Notes under the pieces: generated by a model
Databases searched by the model: none
Seen by the model: the letters and a program-made list of their open reading frames with translations, nothing else
What the model was told of the DNA's origin: nothing
Source: Stereum hirsutum FP-91666 SS1
Taxonomy: Eukaryota; Basidiomycota; Agaricomycetes; Russulales; Stereaceae
DNA: 64,000 nucleotides
Assembly: GCF_000264905.1 (NCBI RefSeq)
Contig: NW_006763159.1
Span: 132,901 to 196,900, forward strand
Reading direction: 5' to 3'
Position numbers and translations under genes: made by a program
In this document: positions 24,901 through 36,598 of the stretch, in pieces
Layout of the letters: every line of letters starts with the position of its first letter
Numbering within the stretch: position 1 is the stretch's first letter

Positions 24901-27900
24901 GTTGGTATCTAACGTGGAGCACCTCGTCACTCTCGTCGATAACATCTCGAGCGTGGTTAGAAAGCCATCCATTTATCTCCTGCAATGTCGCGGTAACAGC
25001 TGCTGTTTTAGGCGTTGAACTGAGCGCAAGGTCCATACGCATGAGCTTGAAAGATAGTATGTGCTCCGGTTGCGCGACGAGTACTCCCCTGACACGTGAA
25101 CATTCGTGAAGGAGATCACAAATAAGACGTGCATTAACATCTGTCATTGGAGTCTGCCTCGAGAATGGCAGGAAGAAGATACGACGGTTGGCCAGGCCAG
25201 AAATGCGACCGACCAAGGTCTGGAACATTTGTCTTGCCAAAGACTTCAGGACGATAATACGGGCAAGGTTGAATGAGTCGGCCAGGGCGGCTGCTACGAG
25301 AGGGACTATCACGGACGATTTTCCCTCGCCCATGTTGAATTGAAGAGTGGTACTTGCTTTCGAAGAAGGCGAGATCATCTCATGGGCGACTTGAAGCTGG
25401 AGCGGTCGAGCTAGAAAGTTACCGTCGAGCTGGAACAACTCATTAGTCTCTCACTTGGAGAAATGGCACCCATGGTATCTGCAGACGTTACTTACCTGTA
25501 CCAATAGCCAATCAGAATATTGTTCGACACCCATCTGGGGAACAGAGTAGTTGTCCAACTCCGAGAAGAACCCTTCGACGTCGTGTTGTCGAGCAAAGGT
25601 GAGCAATCTTCGTGAGGATTGATAGTCCACCATCACTTCCGCAAGAAGGGTGAGGTGACTCTTCCAAGCGGTGCTTAAATGATGATTGGATGTCGATGCC
25701 ATGCAGCGCAAGAGAAGCCCTGGGTGGAGTCGTGGCCAGAGTCCTGCAGTACAGAGGATACGTTCTGGTAACGTGAAAGGAGATGCCAGGTTTCTGATCC
25801 TGGAGAAGACCTGTTCGACTTCTGCCTTACACTGATCACAAATATCTAGAAGAATCGCGATATGAGGAAGTGTCGTGCGGCCGCGGGAGAGTCTCACATC
25901 CTGAAGGGCTCGTGTACTCAAGTCGAGGCGCTCGCCGTATAACCTGTATATTCGCTGCGTGTCGTCGTTTTGGAACTCCGTGGCAAGGCGTCCTAGTAAA
26001 TTACAGTCCACGGTCTCGTATTCTCCGGTCCTAGTAAATCCATGCAGTTCGCGACCTAATCTGTCTGATAAAGACGATTTTGTCGGCGCAGTTGGAATAT
26101 CTCGGCGGAATAAGTTATCCCGAGTAAGGATTGGGATGAGATGATCGTATGGAACGTGGACAGGGTGTCGCGAGAAAGTGAAGCTCGGGGGTAAGTCAAC
26201 CTTGATTCGAGCAAAATGAGAGAGGAGGACCTCCTGAATCGCGGAGAAATGTGCGTGGAGCTCTCTATTCTGTGAAACACTTTTGAAGAGGTTGCGAATA
26301 AGTGATGTTGCCTTCGTGATATCGAACCAGTTATTCGCATCGGGAACAAAGAAGGAATGAGGGTCGCTGGACGGCCACTGAGTGAGTGCTCTGTCTATGG
26401 ATGCTTCTGCATGGATAAGGCGTTGCTGTTCGTAATGCATCAGGCGCATATGTTGCAGGTACTTCTTTGTACAGCCCACTTCAGAGCCAAATGATTTCGC
26501 AGGGCTATTATCGAAACTCTTCGATGCAGAGAGTATCAGAGAGCGTATCTGATCACGCTTCGGTTCGATGCCAGTGCTGAGGTCGTAACGTTCGTGTGAT
26601 GGTGGATGAAGGGTGCGGAATCTGGGAACAAACACAAAAGCGAGGAAAACAGCGACGAACGGACGGAGGTCGGATGATGCGTATGCCATGGACGGCAATG
26701 AGAACAAAAGTTTGTACCTCGCACTACTCGTGTCTGCTTGAGAGCGTAGCTGGTTATAGAGTGGAATCCATTGCTTAGAAAGATCAGAATGCATCCAGGT
26801 CCTGTTGTATGAGAAAGAGACCTCGGAAGCAGGACCATTGACAATCTTCCACTTATAAAAAAGGGGATGAACCATCGTGTAGTCAGCGTCACGGTATAGC
26901 CCGCCTGATTGAGCCGCAACCTTGCTTGCCGCAGTGACGACGCCAAAAAGATCTGCTGACGAAGTTGGGGAAGCCCGAGAGATATACGTGGTGTGACAAG
27001 TACTGGGTACCACCGCTCTCTCAAGGGCCTCTCGCATCGCAGCACGCTCTCGTAGAAAATCAAAATCCTCGTCAATTGTAGAGTCGGTGAGGTCAGGGCA
27101 CCTGCTGGAGCTGGGGAGTAATACGTCGAGGGACCAGGCATACTCCAGAATATCGCGCACAGCGAGTTCGAAAGCGGAGTGTTGACAGAGAAATGGTATG
27201 TCTAGATTCCAGGTCACGGTCTGCATACCCCGCTTCCCAGCTGGATAGAAAGCCCTTCTCGGCGTGAGAGATTGAATGGCTCGAAGGAGTTCGATATCCA
27301 ATGGCTCCAGTTGTTGGAACGAGAAACAGGCGGCCGATCGTAAGTCTCGAAGAGCGCATTCGGTGCCCGTCTGACCTGTCAATGGGTCGGGAAGAGGTTG
27401 GGAGCAGACAGCGTGGAGATAGATCCTGTAGAGACGACTGGTTAGTTTGACGCTGCCCACGAGACATCCTAGGTCTTCATCAATGCCATAATCGTGCCAC
27501 CGAAGTCGTCTCTCGAAATTGGTGCGGGTATCGATGTTTACCGTGACGCGGTCGTTGTCGGCAGAGATGCTGGCTTTGATTTGTCCGTGGGGGATGATGA
27601 CGTGCCGAGAGCGAGGTAGGTCAACAATTGAGCCACGTCGTTGGCGAAGGACAAGCTGACTCTGAAGACCAATCATAGTTCCAGAGAATTGGTTTTGGTC
27701 AATGACCATTCCCGGTAGATTGAGCGACTCGAAGTCACCCTCATCATTGAAAAAAAATGAGAGGCGGAAGCGAGGGAGCTCCACTATAAGGGCGGGTACG
27801 GCAACTGCGCTCTCATGTCGATATGTGATGTGCAGATACTCGGAGTATTCGAGACGCCCGAAGATGCCCGATAACCTCTTAAATGCTTTGGAATGTGGAT

Positions 27901-30900
27901 CCAGAAGACATGACGATGGTACCAAGTTGGACGTCATAGCTGATCTCCCGGTCATAGAGAAAGAGAGACTCCAGGAAATCGACGCAGCGTCCCAGAAATT
28001 GTCCAATGGGCGAAATTCAATGCGACCAGTGGACAGGTCAAGGAAATGGACATATTCTGAGACAAAAAGCTGCGGGAAATCGCCGAGGAAGCGATCATGA
28101 GGGATTATGAGGTAGACGTTCCCCTTGAGGGACTTCGCGCGGATTTCAAGTGCACGCGATGCTTGGTCGAAATGGAAATGTATCTAAAGGATGTCATTTT
28201 GCGGATACTTTGGCTCGAAGAGATGATAACGCACCTGATAGTCATGAACCAGATAGCGAGTAGCGAACTGCATGTCAATCATGTCTGATGGGACGACGTC
28301 GAGAACGTTCTATAAAATTAATTAATGATTAGTTAGTGGCAGCATGACATGCGATGGCAGTGTTTGGCGTCACCTGTCCAAAAATACGAGTGTAGGTAGG
28401 ATGCCTTGCGATATTATGGGGGAGTCTATCGATTGGAACACCGTCCAGGAGAAATAGCCCCGTTAATATGTTGTAGTGCAAAGTCGGTGAAATCCATGAT
28501 GAAGAATATCTAGCAAATAAACTACGCGAAAACCAGCGACAGTTGGGTGCTGGTGATCGCTGCCAATGTCCAATTCCGGGGCTGTAGCTGGGCCATATGG
28601 AACCGAGGGCGATATCCAAACCGTGATCAATGGAAAGTAATAGATGCGAGAGAAATGGCTCAAGTCGATGAGAGAGACGGCGGTCGTAGGATAAGAATCC
28701 GTGAAGGGCTGGAGTCATCTGGTTTGCATCGGAGGGAGTATGTATATTGAGAGCTATTGAACATTCAATGACCGCAGCAGCATCTTCAGCGAGACACAGA
28801 AGATGAGGAAGGTGTTCCAGAGGGTCCACATCGAACGTCGCTCTGCAGGTCGCCGCTACTTCGCAAAGTTGAAGTCGGAAATCGTGTCGTTCCTTGTCGG
28901 AGACGGCCATGTGTATACGATCACCAAGTTGCCGTACCCAGCGCAATGTCACTGTCCGTGCTGTTCGAAGGGCAGCATAAGCTGCTTCGCACACAATATC
29001 ATCTGGTGAAGCTCCCAAAAGTCGAGATACAAGTAATACTAAACCGGATATCAGTGACGGTTCTTCAAGAGGTTTATAGTGTCAAAATACATACCAGCCG
29101 TTCTAATAGTCATTACCTCTGACCAACCGACCCTCGCATGCTCTATGATGCGTGAGGCCTCTTCGACAAGAAGCAGACCGAACGCCGAAACGTACAACTC
29201 CTCATGCCAAGTCCTGACAAGTGTTTCACCGGCGAGTGGTCCTAGCTGCCAGGCCGCCTGCATGAGAAGAATATGGACCTCTGAGCGATGAAACGATAGT
29301 GTCCTTGCACGCATCTCCCGAACAATGTTCAACCACTGTAGTAAAGGTCCACTTCGCAAGGCAAGGAAAGCCATGTACTCGTGAATGTTAAGGTCATTGG
29401 GACATTTGGCCTGACTGGAGACAACTTCATTGGAGGTATGAGCAGTGTGTGTGACTGCATACTGAAGAGTGCTGTAAGGACCTTTCTTCGGAAGAGACAG
29501 AGTGCAAAATCCCGAAAGATCGAAGGATTTTGGAGGACTTGAGACCCATTCGTTGTTCGTGCGATCATATAGACGCAAATGCAGGCCATTAGCAACACAG
29601 ACTGATGATTCCTTTGCAGGAAGTTTGATATCCTTGTAATGTGCCTGTAGAAAAGACTTTGTTTCGGAGGCTAAAGTTACCCGGTACACATTCCTGACGG
29701 AGGAATATGCTTGTAGAGGTTCATACTGTCCGATCGTAAGGAACTGCTTTGCGTCCACCTGTTTTTGTTGGGCAAGGCAGAAATCTCGTATTATGGTATA
29801 CGTCCAGTCCCGCCAGATAACATAGACTGCCGGACAGTTGAGTTCGAAAATCACAGCCTTCGCTTCGAAAGCATGACTGGGCAAGGGCCATTCATGAACG
29901 GTTAGGTGTCTCACTGTCTTTTCGAGTATGCATTTCGTGCACCGGGCCTTGCGTTTCTTCTTCGGACCCGGACCCGACGAATGTTCATGCTGCATCGAGG
30001 CCGCACGCGCCAAATCTTGTTCTACCTGAGTATTCTGCTCTCGTAACTCGCATTTCTTCTCTTCCCGGACACGGGTAGCCTCTGCCTCAATGACAGACTT
30101 GGCATTTTGCAACAATGGAGACTTGTCAAAAAATCGCACGGAGAAAGTCTTTGATGTCGTCTCTTCAGAGAATATGTGTGACGGCTCCGTGGCACGCTCA
30201 TGGCGAGAACGCAGATAACGCTCAATAACGGCAGCACGATGAATAGGAAGGGGCTCGTGCAGGATCAAAGGATGTGTGATATCTTCCGGTATTTCTGGGG
30301 AATACTCGGCCAGTAACGGTATGTCGGCGATAGCAAGCTTGTCAAGGGCGACCCACAAGTCTAGAATTGTGAGAATCATGATGGACTGATCCTCCGGATT
30401 TGAGTCGTAAGCACTTCTTGCATGAAAGATATACTGCTTGAAGCAGGAACCAAGTGTTCTACAGGCAGGAATAGGATGGGAAAGGTGAGACGAGACCCAT
30501 TGTTCGAGAGAGTTTTGAACGATATCCTCGAAGTCGGCGAGCGCTAGGGTGCGATCGTTCTCGAGGGCCCTGCGCAAAGCGTCCGCAGAGAATGACTGGG
30601 TAGAAAATGTATCCTTCAGACGTGGAAACTCTGACGGTTGGAATGGTGCCGGACTAGGAACCGGGGGAGCATTTCGAGAAAGGACCTTTGTGAGATATGC
30701 ACGTGAGTTGGGGAGAGTCATGTTGGTGTCTTCGAGGAAGTTCAATGAAGATGAAGGGAACGATGGTAACGTAGCATGCTCGGACTTCGCCGCATTCCAC
30801 CGCCTTTGCATAAGCTCTTCCAGAGCGTCTGCAACGTCTTGAACCTCCTGAAGGAGAGGTCCCGGAGCCAGAGATCCGAGTTTATATGCACGGCGAGCGG

Positions 30901-31837
30901 TTTTAGCTCTAGCGCAAAACATGACATCGCTAGGGAGATTGTGTTCATAAAAAAGCCACAAGAGTTTCGTCTGGAAGGAAAGCAAGAACTGTTTGTATAT
31001 GTCGATGGTTGGCAGCGACGTTTGTAGGACAACACGAATGACAAGCCATAGGGGTGACCTGCGCCACGGCTTAAACGCGCTCTTCCACAAGACATCGTCA
31101 GCGATTCGCTTCGTGATGCGGGATATATCAGCCTCGTGCCCTAGTGCGAGCAGGATGCCCATGAGGAGCTCGGAAATGTAGCGCGGATGCGCCGTGCTGC
31201 GCTCTTCGGGAACGACTGAACCCGCTTTCTTCGTGGTGGGAAGCGCATCTAACTGGTCGACGTCCATTTGTACGAGGAAGGAAGCAAGATTTTGGAGGAA
31301 CGACGGCTCGGTGGCGACGTCGAGGGGGATATCGACAGCGGGGCCCGGGTAGGAACAGATAAGCTTTCCCGTAGCCTTCATGACGGCTTCCGGAGGTGGA
31401 GATACCTCAAAGACTTCGAAGCGAACTATATCCTTCAGTTTGCGGATGATTAACCCCGCATTCTGAGCGCGGACATGGATGGTCAAAACGTCTAGTACAA
31501 CAGAGAAATTAGTTCAGTGCACTAATGTTGAGCGGAGGAGTTACGCGCCTCCCTCATTCATACTCGTCATGTCGGCTACGATATCATCTTGGTTGAGTGC
31601 CTCGGTGTAGTGCTTGAGGCGTCGGAGCATTTTGATGATCGTAGACCATCGGTTCCTGTGCTCTGCGGGGACAATTGTCAAAAAATCTACGGCGGCTTCA
31701 TGCGCCAGAGACGCGAGCGCGATATCGTGAACGCATCTCGCATCGTCACCTTCATCCTTCTGCGGCAGCTTTGGTGGCAAAAAGACGTGATTCAGAATGT
31801 AAAGCAAGTCGTTGCGGGTTGGTGTGAACATGGACAT
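21970..31837 (-). CDS. Giant DUF6606/DUF3638/DUF3645 protein (3,116 aa) with P-loop-like core
   Basis: Ten exons: 31549-31837, 29095-31491, 28374-29038, 28235-28309, 25496-28183, 24401-25438, 24039-24341, 23652-23978, 23313-23592, 21970-23258. The N-terminus (LLYILNHVFLPPKLPQ, then GDVLTIHVRAQNAGLIIR) is the DUF6606 start. The DUF3638 block from about residue 2,040 has QLQVAHEMISPSS followed by GEGKSSVIVP, a P-loop-like motif at about residue 2,075, and VIDESDEVLH at about 2,206, which looks like a Walker B DExD. The DUF3645 region follows (LAYYYSGLTQEQ, VITGFSGTSDSS, LVQGCMRMRKLGYGQS). These very large proteins occur throughout fungi and some other eukaryotes; their biochemical role is not established to my knowledge, although an ATP-dependent activity is a fair inference. 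The first intron needs a GC donor (31548) to keep the frame. The length is normal for the family. Confidence 0.88.
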
Positions 31838-32362
31838 GGTGGTGCGGATGAGAGGCGATTGTCAGTGGGGAGGTCGACGTGTCTCCAGGACTGCTGATGA
31901 CTATCAGGCGCTCCGGGAGGCACGACCCCAAGACAAAAATACAGGCAACACGCGATGCATGCCAGGCGTTTCACTTCCCTTAGTGGTCAGGTTGTACCCA
32001 GAAAGCCGAGCTCAAGATAGATTCCCAAGACACGCCACAAGAATTTCGGATATGAACACAACGCGGAAGGAGGGTCCCCTCTGGGAGATTAGAAGGCTGA
32101 GACTGCAGCAGAGTTGGAAAGGGTCCGTAGACGTAGCTTCATAGACCAGGAGAAGGACTGAGACGCACCCAAGATGTGGGAAGTGAAAGACGTGTGCTGA
32201 CGACTTGGCTACGACTGCAAAAGCAACTGGGGCCGTGCGGCCGGCGCCTCGCAAAGTAGCGAATCGGAGCTCAAAGTTAAAAAATGAAACGGGTGGCACG
32301 ATGTGGCTCACACCGACCCACCCACCATGAAATCGCATCGATTTTAGTCTTTTATCCTGTAT

Positions 32363-32587
32363 CTATACTTCAGAATAGGATACCTTAATATGTATGTACT
32401 CATCCTTGCTTTTTAGAGGCCGCTCCAAGTATTCCAGGTATCCAGCATCGCTTTGGCATCGCTCGAATAGCGCTCGGTTGGCGGGAGTCGGAACACTGGT
32501 GACTCCTCCGACTTCATCTATCGTCGCCAGATCATCCTCTTCAAAACTAAGAATCGATGACATTTCAGCAAAGCTTTGGTACCACAT
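32363..32587 (-). CDS. Possible short protein or exon (74 codons), unknown
   Basis: An ATG-initiated frame on the minus strand has balanced composition with an acidic centre (SFEEDDLATIDEVGG) and no low-complexity sequence. It ends at TAG. A weak donor (gtatcc) near the end could extend it. No family is recognised, and there is no clear signal peptide. It could be a small gene, one exon of a larger one, or chance. Confidence 0.25.
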   Translation of the reverse strand: MWYQSFAEMSSILSFEEDDLATIDEVGGVTSVPTPANRALFERCQSDAGYLEYLERPLKSKDEYIHIKVSYSEV

Positions 32588-32646
32588 AAGTCTTCGAATT
32601 CGAAATCTCTCATCCTAGTCCATAATATCACTCATGTGATCTACTT

Positions 32647-32688
32647 ATATCATACTTATGGCCCTGCATATCATACTTATGGCCCTGC
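32647..32688. repeat. Tandem duplication of a 21-bp unit
   Basis: Two perfect adjacent copies of a 21-bp unit starting ATATCATACTTATGG, at 32647-32667 and 32668-32688. It lies in non-coding DNA and looks like a simple recent duplication. Confidence 0.8.
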
Positions 32689-33071
32689 ATGCAGCGTCTT
32701 CAATGACGGCGAAGACACAGTTCTTTGGATCCGGACCACTGTGTTTGACGCAGACGAGACATGGTTCTGTACCCAGGGGTCAGGTTGCCCAGATTGTTTT
32801 CTGTTTGTTTGCGACGCGGACTTCATTGGAATCAGATTTTACGAACTTCGCCCATCTCTTGACACGAAGCGTTTTTTCTTCTGTTTATCTTGACTTGAAA
32901 GAATAATAAAGTAAGAAAAAATCGTACAATTTTCTTCATTGGCTAAAGCGTGAGGCTTCAACTCATTTGCGTTTATGTGTCTTTCCCAAATACGGGTGAC
33001 GTATCCCTCCGTGTGTCACCGTGTTCTTTGTGCGGGTGCCGGCACTGAGTTCTTTGTTCTGTCGCTAGACA

Positions 33072-33079
33072 TATATAAA
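33072..33079 (+). promoter_or_regulatory. TATA box of unknown-family gene A
   Basis: TATATAAA is 100 bases before the ATG at 33179, in a pyrimidine-rich leader; spacing is typical for fungi. Confidence 0.5.
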
Positions 33080-33178
33080 CTCCAGACACGGTTGTGCCCT
33101 TCTCTTCATTTTCGTCTGTTTATCCCTCCATCAACCCTCATCCACATCATTTCGACTAGCTAACCCCCGTAGGACTGC

Positions 33179-34801
33179 ATGGCACTCGACATCCGAGCTC
33201 GTTACCCTCCTCATGGGTCCCAAGACTTTTCTCGCATTCCTGTTCTTCTGACAAATGGGACCGTAACAGGAATATGCTGTCCGAACCTCGAAGACCTCTG
33301 GCATCGCGCCCTCTGGTTACTCGAACACGACTCCAAAATCAAGAACTTCTTCAATGACACGGTGCCCTCTTGGATAATACACTCACGCGCGTGGGCCGAT
33401 GCCATACAAGCTTTCAGGGGTCGTCTGGATGAAGGTCCTGCAGTGGGTGTCGCGCTGGGTATCTCGTCGGATGGGACGGAGCTGTCTATCCCTGCTCTCG
33501 CTTTTTGCGATGCAGGATTTATTGGCTTCGAAACACGTCTGATTGAGGCGTTGGAGTTTGGTGTAGGCCAAAGTACGTGAATCTTCATTCATTTACACTA
33601 ACTGGCAATCAATGAACGCGTCATTTTCTCCACTTTCACAGATTCGATGGACGACTTTAGCCTCAGCCTTCGCTTCTACATCCTCGACCTCATCCTACAA
33701 TGCATGGCCACGTTCATGCTTGATTTCTTACGGCCCTGGATTCCAGCCACCTCCGCCCACTCCTCCCCCTCCACCGCCTTCAACGGCATTCATTCTCTGG
33801 TCAACGACGCCTTCTTCGCCCGCCAAAGTTGTTCTCTCGACTTCGGTTCATCTCTATGGGGCGGTCGTCTCCGTCTAGGGACTCGAGCCTCGCTTGGACT
33901 CGGTGAGCGGCTGCGGATCGCGTATATCTCGGTGGATAGGAACTGGGCGTTCGCGTGTGCTGTGGCTGTTGAGGCCTTTGTCCCTGGAAGTGAGCTCGAG
34001 CCGGGCTCTGGAACTTTGCGTTGGCTCAGAATAGGTACGTGCTGCAGCTGGTGCTCGATTTTATTATCCGTTTTACGCAGGTTTATCCAAGGGGGTGGCA
34101 AGCGTAAAATTCTGTACCGGATCTTACCTTTCGCGTTTAAGGCCTCACCCCCCTCCCCCCCTCCCCCCCCTCGAATATTTAAATAATTTTAAAATGATTT
34201 ATTTAATACTTTTCACACAACATAAAAGATCAAAACGGAGGGTTATTGTGGTATTAACTCATTGCTTTGATGAATGTTGGTGTAACCTAGCCTAAGGCTA
34301 GAGGAGGGGATGACCGACGTCGACCGTAGCTTAACCTAGCCTAAAACTATTCATTATTATCCTTTTTACACTCAAAAGTTAAAACATCTTCTATTCACAG
34401 TTCTACCGGCACTGTATACAAAGATAATCATATATGAGCCCCAAGAACCCTCCAAATGGCTGCTGTAGGACCTCCCGTAATGTCCGGACAGTTCGCGTTT
34501 AAGGGCCCTCCGGGCCCCCCTCCCCCCCCTACATCCGGTTTTTATTTTATTCCTGCCACCCCCTTGGGTTTATCAATCCGCTTCGTTCTGATATATTGTC
34601 TGACGTGCATTGTTTCGCACAGGTGTCGATTTTATGAAACAGTGGCTGACACCAGGCGTAGTCCCACCGTCTCTTTTCCATTATACTTCGCTGGGTCATG
34701 TCAAGTGGTCGGACGACTGCCGACCCATCTCTCTCGAACTGGAAACTTCTCAAGATGGGGTCCCTGTGGCATATATTGAAGTTCTTCAAGATGATGTCTA
34801 A
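33179..34801 (+). CDS. Unknown-family protein, paralog A (321 aa), with a transposon in its second intron
   Basis: Exons 33179-33572, 33642-34034 and 34623-34801 give 321 residues. The second intron is 588 bp because a 479-bp hAT-like MITE plus its 8-bp duplicated target sits in it; without the insert it would be 101 bp. No known domain is recognised. The protein shares an architecture with the gene at 40286-41494 on the opposite strand: DLWHRALWLLEHD versus QLWNRAIWLLTHD near the N-terminus, LSLRFYILDLIL versus VSLSFYILNLLL at the start of exon 2, and LWGGRLRLG versus LWGGKLCLG. Both introns are phase 1 at equivalent places. The hydrophobic segment opening exon 2 could be a membrane helix. 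Splice sites at both ends of the enlarged intron remain intact, so the gene is probably still functional. Confidence 0.7.
34080..34087. repeat. Target-site duplication, left, MITE copy 1
   Basis: GGTTTATC directly precedes the CAAGGGGGTGGCA terminus and is repeated exactly at 34567-34574 after the other terminus. Eight bases is the hAT-superfamily length. Confidence 0.85.
34088..34566 (-). mobile_element. hAT-like non-autonomous DNA transposon (MITE), copy 1
   Basis: A 479-bp element bounded by perfect 13-bp inverted termini, CAAGGGGGTGGCA at 34088-34100 and its complement at 34554-34566. It is flanked by identical 8-bp repeats (34080-34087 and 34567-34574). Homology between the ends continues imperfectly inward (TAAAAT and ACCGGAT-type blocks). 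Long C-rich runs lie just inside both ends (near 34147-34173 and 34514-34530). The centre contains one unit of the same 48-bp sequence that is tandemly amplified in copy 2. There is no transposase frame, so it would depend on an enzyme in trans. It is inserted in the second intron of gene A. Orientation is arbitrary: relative to copy 2 it is inverted, hence the minus sign. Confidence 0.85.
34567..34574. repeat. Target-site duplication, right, MITE copy 1
   Basis: GGTTTATC, identical to 34080-34087. Confidence 0.85.
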
Positions 34802-35170
34802 AATGTAGAGCGTGGCGTATCAGGTTTGGGACCTTGTTGATGTCGAGGTAACTTACGAATCATCGTCCGAGTCGTAGGAAATCATTTCTGTCGTCTCCGT
34901 CCGAATCCTTGCGCTCTGGTTTCCCTCTCTCCCTAACCATGTTCAATTCATATGATATCAATATCGGTTTAGCTTCTTCGTGACCATATCCATTATTTTT
35001 CAGAGGAGGAACACGTCCATACTATCCATTTGGTCCATATCTCTTATTGCTCCTCCATTTCTGTGCTAATGTCCATCTCCTTATACTTATCACGTGTTGT
35101 ACGTTTATAATCTACTTTCCTATCGCTCTGTAATATACAATGGAGCCTCTCTGGCAATTCTCTCTCCGCT
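34802..35170. other. Intergenic stretch between gene A and MITE copy 2
   Basis: These 369 AT-richer bases hold the 3' end of gene A. No gene or further element end is seen. Confidence 0.5.
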
Positions 35171-35178
35171 ATGCACGC
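35171..35178. repeat. Target-site duplication, left, MITE copy 2
   Basis: ATGCACGC, repeated exactly at 36785-36792 on the other side of the element. Confidence 0.85.
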
Positions 35179-35396
35179 CAAGGGGGTGGCAGGAATAAAA
35201 TAAAAAACCAGATGTAGGGGGGGGAGGGGGGCCTGGAGGGCCCTTAAACGCGAACTGTCCGGACATCACGGGAGGTCCTACGGCAGCCATTTGGAGGGTT
35301 CCTGGGGCCCATATATGATTATCTCTGTACACAGTGCTGATAAAACTGTGAATAAAAGATGGTTTGAGTGTAAAAAAGATAATAATGAATACTTTT

Positions 35397-36598
35397 AGGC
35401 TAGGTTAAGCTACGGTCGACGTCGGTCATCCCCTCCCCTAGCCTAGGCTAGGTTAAGCTACGGTCGACGTCGGTCATCCCCTCCCCTAGCCTAGGCTAGG
35501 TTAAGCTACGGTCGACGTCGGTCATCCCCTCCCCTAGCCTAGGCTAGGTTAAGCTACGGTCGACGTCGGTCATCCCCTCCCTAGCCTAGGCTAGGTNNNN
35601 NNNNNNNNNNNNNNNNNNNNNNNNNNNNNNNNNNNNNNNNNNNNNNNNNNNNNNNNNNNNNNNNNNNNNNNNNNNNNNNNNNNNNNNNNNNNNNNNNNNN
35701 NNNNNNNNNNNNNNNNNNNNNNNNNNNNNNNNNNNNNNNNNNNNNNNNNNNNNNNNNNNNNNNNNNNNNNNNNNNNNNNNNNNNNNNNNNNNNNNNNNNN
35801 NNNNNNNNNNNNNNNNNNNNNNNNNNNNNNNNNNNNNNNNNNNNNNNNNNNNNNNNNNNNNNNNNNNNNNNNNNNNNNNNNNNNNNNNNNNNNNNNNNNN
35901 NNNNNNNNNNNNNNNNNNNNNNNNNNNNNNNNNNNNNNNNNNNNNNNNNNNNNNNNNNNNNNNNNNNNNNNNNNNNNNNNNNNNNNNNNNNNNNNNNNNN
36001 NNNNNNNNNNNNNNNNNNNNNNNNNNNNNNNNNNNNNNNNNNNNNNNNNNNNNNNNNNNNNNNNNNNNNNNNNNNNNNNNNNNNNNNNNNNNNNNNNNNN
36101 NNNNNNNNNNNNNNNNNNNNNNNNNNNNNNNNNNNNNNNNNNNNNNNNNNNNNNNNNNNNNNNNNNNNNNNNNNNNNNNNNNNNNNNNNNNNNNNNNNNN
36201 NNNNNNNNNNNNNNNNNNNNNNNNNNNNNNNNNNNNNNNNNNNNNNNNNNNNNNNNNNNNNNNNNNNNNNNNNNNNNNNNNNNNNNNNNNNNNNNNNNNN
36301 NNNNNNNNNNNNNNNNNNNNNNNNNNNNNNNNNNNNNNNNNNNNNNNNNNNNNNNNNNNNNNNNNNCGACGTCGGTCATCCCCTCCCCTAGCCTAGGCTA
36401 GGTTAAGCTACGGTCGACGTCGGTCATCCCCTCCCCTAGCCTAGGCTAGGTTAAGCTACGGTCGACGTCGGTCATCCCCTCCCCTAGCCTAGGCTAGGTT
36501 AAGCTACGGTCGACGTCGGTCATCCCCTCCCCTAGCCTAGGCTAGGTTAAGCTACGGTCGACGTCGGTCATCCCCTCCCCTAGCCTTAGGCTAGGTTA
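35397..36598. repeat. 48-bp tandem minisatellite inside MITE copy 2
   Basis: Near-identical 48-bp units begin with AGGCTAGGTTAAGCTACGG and contain GTCGACGTCGGTC and CATCCCCTCCCC. Unit starts are visible at 35397, 35445, 35493, 35541 and, right of the gap, 36395, 36443, 36491 and 36539. Joined units create the perfect 14-bp palindrome CTAGCCTAGGCTAG. One unit near 35580 has lost a C. The last right-hand unit (from about 36587) carries the same CCTTAGG variant as the single unit of copy 1, so the array grew within the element. Confidence 0.9.
35597..36366. other. Assembly gap (770 N)
   Basis: A run of 770 undetermined bases inside the minisatellite array. The true length is uncertain: given the flanking repeat phase, a uniform array would need a gap of 11 bases modulo 48, whereas 770 leaves 2. 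Confidence 0.95.

Larger units (their letters stand above)
31838..33178. other. Intergenic region between giant gene and unknown-family gene A
   Basis: These 1.3 kb carry the promoter of the giant gene on the left and that of gene A on the right. In between are a 74-codon minus-strand frame (listed separately) and a direct duplication of 21 bp. No RNA gene or transposon end was found. Confidence 0.5.

Noticed and set aside
34802..35170. A third gene between gene A and MITE copy 2
   Set aside because: Only short frames without composition or signals typical of coding DNA.
34456..35332. Identical proline-rich open frames near 34456 (+) and 35280 (-)
   Set aside because: They are the same stretch of the two inverted MITE copies read through the C-rich run. 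The frame starts in non-coding DNA and has no family features.
35591..36379. Long open frame across the N run
   Set aside because: It consists almost wholly of undetermined bases.
35397..36598. CRISPR-like appearance of regular 48-bp repeats
   Set aside because: Units are contiguous with no spacers, lie inside a transposon and the genome is eukaryotic; it is a minisatellite.
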